64,000 nucleotides of DNA from Prunus persica (taxonomy: Eukaryota > Streptophyta > Magnoliopsida > Rosales > Rosaceae), in contig NC_034010.1 of the NCBI RefSeq assembly GCF_000346465.2, positions 12,386,367 to 12,450,366 of the forward strand. Direction: 5' to 3'. The notes under the pieces are model-generated. The model made no database searches. It saw only the letters and a list, made by a program, of their open reading frames with translations, and was not told the origin of the DNA. The position numbers and the translations under genes are program-made. Of this stretch, positions 56,170 to 64,000 are shown in pieces; the stretch's first letter is position 1; the number at the start of each line of letters is the position of its first letter.

Positions 56170-58370
56170 TCACAAATACAATTGACGAAGAGAAGATTTT
56201 ATAGCGGAATAAACTTCATGCCAGCCATTCTGCGAAGGGTGAATCGTGTCCCAAAAGAAAGAAAGTTTGGGCTTATCGCATACAGTGTACTTCTTTGCTC
56301 CACTCTCATCCACACTCCCGCATGAGTATTCATTGCTCACCCCAACACAGCACGGCTTTAGTGGATTAATCTGGAGTGTCGAATATCCTGCTATCCAAAA
56401 AAAAGTTCAAGTAGTATACATGAGTTCACATTTCTGAACCACCTTACATACAGATGAGGAGGATCCACATAGTCGGTACCGACCTCTATTAGAAAAGTGG
56501 TTGATGACTAAATGTGACATATCCGAAAGAGTCATACTAGTAGAAAGGACCAAGATTACTTAATTACCTTGATGGTGTTTTGGGAGCATAATTGCAGACA
56601 GAGACGCGTTATAAAGATCCAAGATTACAAATGAAGATTTCTTAGTCTCCTTGTTCAACTCTTCAACTTTTTGACGCAAAATCTGGTTATGGAAAATTGA
56701 AACCAGATTGGCAACTTCACTACAATTCTGATATGAAAGAAAGGAAGTCATGCGGGGCAGACATCCCAGGGGCCCTATTGCTGTAACAGCTATTTTTCCC
56801 ACTCCCAACCCATATATACGCTCCAGATCCACAGCAAGCTGCTTAATAATGAATTTAGTGACCACTGCGAAATCCTGAAGGTATGATAATTGTGCAGTAC
56901 AATAATAGTTAAGTAAAATTTTAGAAATGTCACATGAACTCATACATTATTTTTTATTTTCTTACGTTAGAGAAAAACTTAAGAGATGTCATCTCGATTT
57001 TTTTAAATCCATGATTTAACTCCATATGCTAATGCTAACTCTGTTATAGAATCTATTAAAGAAAATCATGTGTTATACACGTCTCACTTAAATTATTAAA
57101 GAAAAAGAAAAAAAAAAAAAAGGCTTTCCGACTTGCCTACATTGCATGCATGTCAACAAACAGATAGAGTTAGCTTAACCACTTACCTCAGTGTGGTTGC
57201 CAAGATAAGCAGCGTAGTCGTTACCTGCAACTGATACGAGAGCAATGGACGAGTTAACGACGTCGTTTATGGTACTATAGAGTTTTTGTTCAAGCAGCTG
57301 TTGGAAAAAGTCGATTTGGGTGGTCAAGTTTGGTCCACCAAACACTGTATCAAAAACACCTGTCCCTCCATATGCAAAGTTCATCCCAGACCCTAGTTTT
57401 GATTTCTTCACAAATTTTCTTAGTGTGTAAGGCACTGGAGATCTTATGCCCAAAAAGGAAGCTGCAATATATTGCAACATCTCAGAGAGGCATTTCATAA
57501 AATAAAATACTGGTTTTTTTCTTGTTTTCTTTTTGTTTTTAGAATTTGGTTAAACAAATAATAATGCAATTACAAATTAAAATATAGACAAAATCATGCA
57601 CTCAAAATCCCAATCTAGTAGTAAGAGCATCCACAGTTAGGGGTGTATTTTTGATTTAACATCCTCTTTAACATCCTCCGGAGGGTATAAATATGATTTT
57701 TACTCCAATAGGGAATATGTAAATTCAAAGATATATATTTAATTTTCTTGTCAAAATTCGTTTTTGTGTGTTTTTTTTTCCCAAACAAATAGACTTAAAA
57801 ATATTTATATAATGTATATTTGAATTGTCCATGCTTAAAGAATATATGAAGAATAATTTCTTGTCAAATATTTCACATGCAAACATACTAGAAAAAGTAA
57901 AATTCAACTACAGAGGCAAACATACGCTCATAATCTTACATATATTTTTGGACTGAGGAAAATACTCTTAAGAGAGAGAAAAGGAACCTACATAATCAGT
58001 GAGCACGAGACTATCTGAAAATCGATCAGCTGATTTTCCCGGAAAATTGATGCCATAAGGTTCCTTTCATGAAGCAGACACATATTTTCCAGTATTTCCA
58101 GTATTAGCATATGAGTCCCCGAAAACGAAAAACTTCACAGAACCATATTATGACGATGATGGTCTGCCGCTATATATCAAATGCAAAAAGGGACAAAGAG
58201 TAAATGTGACAATATAAATACATTTTTCTTTGTCTAAATAATAATTTGTGGCTACAATTAATCTATGATTATCAAGAACATGTATATCTGTTTTTGTAGC
58301 ACTAACCTGTAAACGTGGCGATGTATAAAAGGAAGAGACAAGAAGAGGCTATGGCTGTTTGCTTCTCCAT
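56170..58370 (-). pseudogene. GDSL esterase/lipase gene, copy B, exon 2 disrupted
   Basis: Minus-strand exons: 58370-58307 (MEKQTAIASSCLFLLYIATF), exon 2 about 58174-57993, 57461-57187, 56874-56568 and 56387-56170. Exon two has a small deletion in the His-rich stretch that shifts the frame before block I (TTCGGGGACTCATATG still present at DNA level), and a TGA where copy A has a Trp codon before KEPYG. Exons three to five are open and complete: GTGVFDTVFGGP, SVAGNDYAAYL, AVTAIGPLGCLPR (absent from copy A), LKPCCVGVSNEYSCG and FFWDTIHPSQNGWHEVY. So the two copies are broken in different places. It probably arose by tandem duplication with copy A and then decayed. Confidence 0.85.
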
Positions 58371-59113
58371 TTAAAAGCAGAGATTTCGGATGTGTTGAAA
58401 AATAAAAAACTATATGATATGAAGTGATATTGTGGGTGGAAGAAACTGGCAGTCTTATGTATATATATGAGCATGATGCAAAGCAATAGGTTAGGTTTTA
58501 CAGCTTAGAAAAGGGGCTCGCAAAAATGCATAGATTATTACCATGACTAAAATTAAGTGAAATGCAAAAAAAAATGTACATGCTAAATGCAGAAGTTCTG
58601 AATCCCATAATATAATTCACTCCATTTAAATTTTGGTGACATTATTAATACTATTTCCATTCGAGGAATTTTCCATCTATAAACATTTCTGAAATTCAAC
58701 AATTTTGTTGCAACACTTGGAAAGTTGTTTATCTTTACTAAATTTGTTGACCTTATTGGTACTATTTCTCTATAATAAAAAATAATTATTATAGTATCCA
58801 TAAATAAGCTTACTTCAAAGCCAGACAAATTATTTTGATTTAAATTCTTCATAACTTGAGCAGATGAAATGAGTTAGGCATAATTGTAGCAATGGTCCCT
58901 GGACTATACTCCAACTTTACTTTTCGTCCCTCACATTGATAAATTGTTACCGTCGTACTTTAATTATGCCTCCAGTTACAGAAACCGTCCTTGCCGTCAT
59001 CTCTATCAAATTTTCTGTTAAAAATGATGACATGGCATTGACAAGTCCTACTTGACATGGGCAAAAATGTATTTTCGCACAAAATTTAAAACAAAAAATT
59101 ATCAAATCATATC
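58371..59113. other. upstream region of GDSL copy B and spacer
   Basis: The first ~150 bp match the copy A upstream flank. The rest is AT-rich, with a TE-like fragment (58880-59060, CCCTGGACTATACTCCAACT) of unclear type. Confidence 0.5.
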
Positions 59114-60828
59114 TGAAAGGATCCGCCCCGAATTTTTCAGAACTCGAGGCGAACCCTTGGGAATTCCCGACATCCTCCCGATGCCAGGCCCAAATACTAA
59201 AAACCGAGACTTCCTGCCGAAAATTCGGCAGAGTCTCCCATATAAATTGGACATTTCCCAAAATTTATACCTGCATGAAGACGCATTTAATATTCCCAAC
59301 TGGCAGCATGCACAATATAATTTCATGCAATTCACACAAATGGTCTTCGGCCTTCTAATAATTCTTAACCAACTACCAAACAATTCAAATACCAATTATG
59401 ACTAATATTTAGTCTGCGGCTGCACCTAATAACCTTAGGCTGCCTACGTACCCTCCTTGAGGGATCAAGCCACACGTAGTTCTTCCTTAAAACCCAATTC
59501 CACACTTGGGTGATACCTTATTGCATTTCTCTTGATTTCATATAATCTCCCCATACGCCGGTACAACCAACGCCACGTATGGGGCCTGTCAACACGCCGG
59601 ATAACCTACGCCACGTGCGACCATGCCATACTATCATAATATCTCCCCATACGCCACGTATGGGGTCTGTCTCAACGCCGGATAACCTACGCCACGCGAG
59701 ACCTGCACATCATATCACAAATCTCCCCATACGCCGGTACAACCAACGCCACGTATGGGGTCTGTCTCAACGCCGGATAACCTACGCCACGCGAGACCTG
59801 CACATCATATCACAAATCTCCCCATACGCCGGTACAACCAACGCCATGTATGGGGTCTGTCGACACGCCGAATAACCTACGCCACGTGTGACCTCAACAC
59901 AATATCACATAATCTCCCCATACGCCGGTACAACCAATGCCACGTATGGGGCCTGTCTCAACGCCGGATAACCTACGCCACGTGAGACCTGAACATCATA
60001 TTACAAATCTCCCCATACGCTAGTACAACCAACGCCACGTATGGGGCCTGTCCCAACGCCGGATAACCTACGCCACGCAGGACCTAACTTTCACTTGGCG
60101 GTACTTGTAGCGAATCCAAAATCCGAGGAGGTATCTAAGGTAGTGCGTATAGCACTCCAAACTGACATTCTAGACTCTGTTGTACCCTTGTACAAACTTA
60201 TTATAATTATAATAATAAATATTAATTCTAATATTGTGTAACCCTCCACAATAGTCTAGCACTCGATAATCTCCCCTGGAAAGGTAAGATTACTCCGGGA
60301 GACCCACGATCAACCAAGGGTCAAACTACTCTAACCCTGGTCAAACGGACCTGCAGAACCCACAACCTCCAATTTCCGATCCGAAAGTCCCTATGGGTTC
60401 TACCAGGTATAGGACACTTGTCCTGCAAGTTTGGTTCAGATCGGACGGTCGGATTACTCACGATCGCACGATCTGAGAATTAATATAAAATATAAACTTT
60501 AAATTATTATTCGGAACATCCGGGGCTCCGATTCACGATCCGTGAATTCCTACACGATCCTAGAAATACCTAGATTAACATATATTAAATTTGGGACCAT
60601 CCAACGGTCCCAACCTATCGAACCCGGATAACGCACAATATGCGATCGTCCGTTCGATAGTCAAACGACGTCCGAATTGAGATCCGCGAAATCCTACGCA
60701 CTCGTGACAACCTAAGGATCTCATCGATATATAGTGTCACTTTTTCTACAGTGCCCACGCGCCGCCGCACTCGCCGGCCGCGCGTGAGTGTCCAAAACGA
60801 TAACGCTTCGCCGGAAAATCTCAAAACG
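59114..60828 (-). repeat. LTR of the first subfamily, truncated
   Basis: Begins TGAAAGGATCCGCCCC and follows the 52432 copy through six minisatellite units (59548-60083, one with an internal deletion) to CCGGAAAATCTCAAAAC. The U3-like third, GA run and TGTTACA end are missing; unrelated sequence begins at about 60829. Only one boundary exists, so no TSD can be paired. Confidence 0.85.
59548..60083. repeat. hairpin minisatellite, six units, one shortened
   Basis: Unit two has lost the loop of half one (CCCCATACGCCACGTATGGGG) but both stem arms remain. Second-half arms: GTCAACACG, GTCTC/GAGAC, GTCTC/GAGAC, GTCGACACG, GTCTC/GAGAC, GTCCC/AGGAC. Confidence 0.9.
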
Positions 60829-61190
60829 GCAACACTTTAGGATCACAATAACTTGAGCTTTATCTTCAATCTTGGCATGTCCCGCCACCTAGCAAGAATG
60901 GTGGCACCATCTCTAGCTACAATACTCTTGATCCAACACCTCATACTAGAGAGTCTACCTCATGTTTCTTATGTCTTTTAAGCCTTAACTCCTAAGTTTT
61001 CAATAAAATATAATATAATTCAAGATAAGATAGGTTTATTCAAATCTATCACTCACTTAGATATCTACCCAACGTGCACACTGCCATGCAAATAATAATA
61101 TGGGTTTATATATAAACTAATAGTGAAAATTGCACATATATATAATGAATATAACAAATAAATCTTCAAACTGTATAATTTTATAAATAC
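60829..61190. other. AT-rich spacer between two LTR remnants
   Basis: No gene or clear terminus found. May contain the unrecognised start of the next LTR. Confidence 0.4.
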
Positions 61191-63943
61191 GGGGTTTCAC
61201 AGTTACGATCTACGAAAGCTCAGTGGTACAACCGTAAATATTTCAAAGTTTAATTTTTCTCTCCCTATCTCTCTCCCCCTTCCCCCTTAACAGACCAAGC
61301 AATTTTTGGGCCAATGCCACCATCTTTGGCCACCAGCTGAGCTGGGACCCATCCCAAAACGACCGGCTAACTTCCCTCTTCCTACCCCACCCCTCCGCCG
61401 CCTATCTCGTCAGCCCAGGGCACTGGAAAATAGCAAAATACGACTGGTTTGACCCAAAATTTCTATCGTTCGTTCCGGTGATTCCGGCCACCAAATTCGT
61501 CAATCTAGGTATGCTTTCTCATTCTTGCAACGTGTCCTAGCTGATGATTAGATTGATTACGATCAATTTTTTAGTTTTTTGGAACTCGATTTATAGCTTA
61601 AAGTTTTGCCGATTTTTGGCTCGTGTTTCCGGCAAGTTCTGATCACTTTTTGGCCATGGTCCAAGAACAAAAGTTGCTCCACTTGTTGTCTTGATCATGT
61701 AGGTATAGGATTGATGGGTGTTTCGGGAATTTTTCGATCGTCGAAATTTCTAAAGACACCCACACACAACAGGCACGTGTGAAGGGTCATGGGAACTGTT
61801 TAGGTGACCCATTTGGTCCTAAAATGATCTCAATGTCGTCCCAAGCACGACGGTATGTTCGGATTTGAATTTGGTTATCGTTTGACTGTTAATCGGATTT
61901 ATGCATATTAAGTGTTATCCGGATTCGATATGTTCGGACTTTTGGATCGACTCCATTTCGAAATATGTTGATCTAGGCATCTCTAGAATTGTGTAGGAAT
62001 TCACGGATCGTGAATCAGAGCCCCGGATACTCCGATTCAATTATTCAAAGATTAGGTTAAACGACAACCAACTGATTGTGCGATCGTGAGAGATCCGATC
62101 GTTCAATTCGAACCAAACTTGCAGGACATGTATAATGAACCTTGTTGAACCCATAAGAACTTTCGAATTGAAAATCGGAGGTTTTGGGCCCCACAGGCCA
62201 GGTTTGGAAAGTTTGACCACTCGGTTGACCGAGCGTCTTCTGAGGCTATTCTACTATCCAAAACGCATAGTCGGACCTTAAGAACTTCTCGTTCATCGTG
62301 CACAATTAAATCCTCGGAAACTAGGATTTTATTTTAAAGTTCCCGTTCAAAGTATCTTATATTAATCTCGCCCTCGTATTTTTAAATAGGTACTTTGACC
62401 CAGTATATACAGCAGGCGGGACCCTCTTAGGGTCAAGCAGCGTGGCACTACCTGTGAGTGTACTTTGTTTTGAAATAGCATTACTTTATCGATTAAATTA
62501 CCATCCATCTAATATGGATTTTTATGATTATGGAATGGGTATATATATATATATATAATTTAATTATGGATATTTCGACTATCTAGATATTTAAAGTTTA
62601 TAATTGTTTGGAATATGGATTATATATGTTGAGAAATTGCTATTCACTTTTTGATTAAATAAATAGGCATGAGATTAATATGAGTTGGGTAGTTTATGGA
62701 TTGTGATGTGAATATGTGACTGCACCATGCTAAGTACCCTTCCCTGGTTATTGTATTCATACGTGGCATTGAATTATTTGGCATGTAGGCACATTTGGTT
62801 TTGTTGTACTTTATCACACGTGACATTGGATTATCTGGCATGTGATAAAGCAGTCTGCGCGCGTAGGACTTAGTGGTTGGAGTTGGCCACATGTGGCATT
62901 AGAATTTTCAGTGTGTGTGATGTAGAGTGTTAGTTCCCCGATTGGACAGCTCATCCCTAGACACAGGGTAGAAAGCTGAATCCCTGCGAATTAGTCAAAC
63001 AATCCCTCTGTTGGATTGTTTCCCCGGTACTAGAGTTGGTGTGATACTATCTTATATATATAATATGTATATCATAGTATTCGTATACTTATGGAATTAG
63101 GGGTATATACTTATATAGTATGAGTCATCATAGCCTACATATATATTCGTATATATGTATATATAAATGTATGAGTCGATTATTTTAAAGTCATTCTTAC
63201 GTATTTCGTTTTATAAGTCTATGTTTCTGGAACGGTTTGGGTTGGAGTCAAAGGGTTTGATTTGAATATTATTATATGATATCGGGGAAGTGAGAATACT
63301 TTGATTTCACAATGATTATGTAGGAATAGTATCAATTGCATGTTTTAGCATTATTTTTCAAACGGTAGGGTTAGTATGTTGTTTTCAAATATAACCAAAC
63401 TTTATTTTTGTCCACTCACATGTTTTCTATTTTACGCCTCCCAGGCAATAGATAGACTCGTACTGAGCGGCCTAGCCGAGATCCTAACTTCCTAGCCCAA
63501 AACTCTTGTAGGATGACTTTCTTCGTTTTTATTTCCGTCGAACTTTATGCTTCACTTGTAAACTGAATATTATTAGATATGCTCTGTTATAGCCTATCTT
63601 AGGGTTGATTGTAAACCCGGAGGCCTATTATGTAAACTGCATATTATTATCTTGTGCATGCTGCCGGTTGAGATATATAAATGTGTTTGAACAGGTTGAA
63701 AATTTTGGAAATGTCCGCTTTTTAGTGGAGACTCTGCCGAAATTTCGGCAGAAAGTCTCGCCCCTTTTTAGTAAGTGGACCCGGCATCAGTATGATGTAG
63801 GAAATGTCTGTTCAGGGGAGACTCTGCCGAAATTTTGGGAGAAAATCTCGCCCCTTTTTAGTAAGGGGTCCGACATCAGTATGATTTAGGATAATCTACA
63901 GGAATCGTTGTGGATTTCGAGAAATTCGGGGCGAGTCCTGTCA
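61190..63943 (+). repeat. diverged third-subfamily LTR, left end uncertain
   Basis: Follows the family layout: AACCGTAAATATTTC near 61221, CTTTTTGGCCATGGTCCAAG near 61645, GGAATTCACGGATCGTGAATC near 61995, a degenerate ACGTGGCATTG...GGCATGT repeat region (62760-62930), the palindrome CTGCCGAAATTTCGGCAG near 63734, and the end GGGGCGAGTCCTGTCA at 63943. The palindrome region is locally duplicated (63724-63790 and 63815-63880). No TGTAA start was recognised. Confidence 0.75.
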
Positions 63944-64000
63944 AGTTCTATTCTATTGATACCTATTTTACCATTGGACAAAGTGTTACTAGTTCCATCT
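63944..64000. other. sequence beyond the last LTR
   Basis: 57 bp, nothing recognised. AGTTC after the LTR would be the TSD if the left end were found. Confidence 0.4.

Overview
This window looks like nuclear DNA of a flowering plant, most likely a eudicot. The reasons are plant-specific LTR retrotransposons with initiator-tRNA-Met primer sites, a Cassandra TRIM carrying 5S-RNA-like sequence, CACTA, hAT and MITE transposons, a mitochondrial cox1 scrap, and broken plant genes (ankyrin/PGG membrane proteins, GDSL lipases, LRR receptor kinase, B3 factor). A rosid such as a Rosaceae species is my guess only. Coding is very sparse. Almost every gene is broken, and most of the window is nested transposons, many of which can be delimited exactly by target-site duplications (TSDs).

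Layout. 1-4642: Ty1-copia element entering from the left edge (primer site to 3' LTR), inserted in a minus-strand LRR receptor-kinase fragment. 4830-10777: complete non-autonomous LTR element on the minus strand (two ~2.5 kb LTRs, 887 bp interior, TSD TAGAT), inserted in the same kinase fragment. A CACTA right end lies at 12079, so the kinase fragment was probably cargo of a Pack-CACTA. 12529-18356: PGG-domain pseudogene exon split by a complete minus-strand copia element (12949-18185, TSD GCTAT). 18601-18909: MITE. 19043-21342: solo LTR with an assembly gap. 21580-22194: Cassandra. 22283-26817: hAT (zf-MYM type) transposase relic split by two LTR insertions. 26993-27555: hAT MITE. 27845-~41121: large CACTA element packed with CGTCGT/ACGACG motifs. 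It carries an RPN6 fragment, a Transposase_24 + Ulp1-protease gene interrupted by a 3.7 kb hAT, and the first codons of a second transposase gene. 41130-41330: B3-domain fragment next to a 3 kb solo LTR (41363-44435). 45830-48034: ankyrin/PGG gene with a frameshift. 48656-50396 and 56170-58370: two related GDSL lipase pseudogenes on the minus strand. Between them lie a MITE, a mitochondrial fragment, and a Tourist-like element containing another solo LTR. 59114-63943: two more LTR copies, both incomplete.

The host layer appears to be a small cluster of duplicated PGG-domain genes and duplicated GDSL lipases that has decayed under repeated insertion. The most unusual signal is in the family of long LTRs present about eight times. 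Its middle is an array of ~95 bp units, each made of two related half-units that can fold as hairpins. The outer arms of the second half-unit vary between units in a compensating way (GTCCC with GGGAC, GTCTC with GAGAC, GTCG with CGAC, GTCA with TGAC). This points to selection on, or inheritance of, a paired structure. The second unusual signal is the CACTA element, whose CGTCG motifs fill the introns of its own gene as well as its ends.
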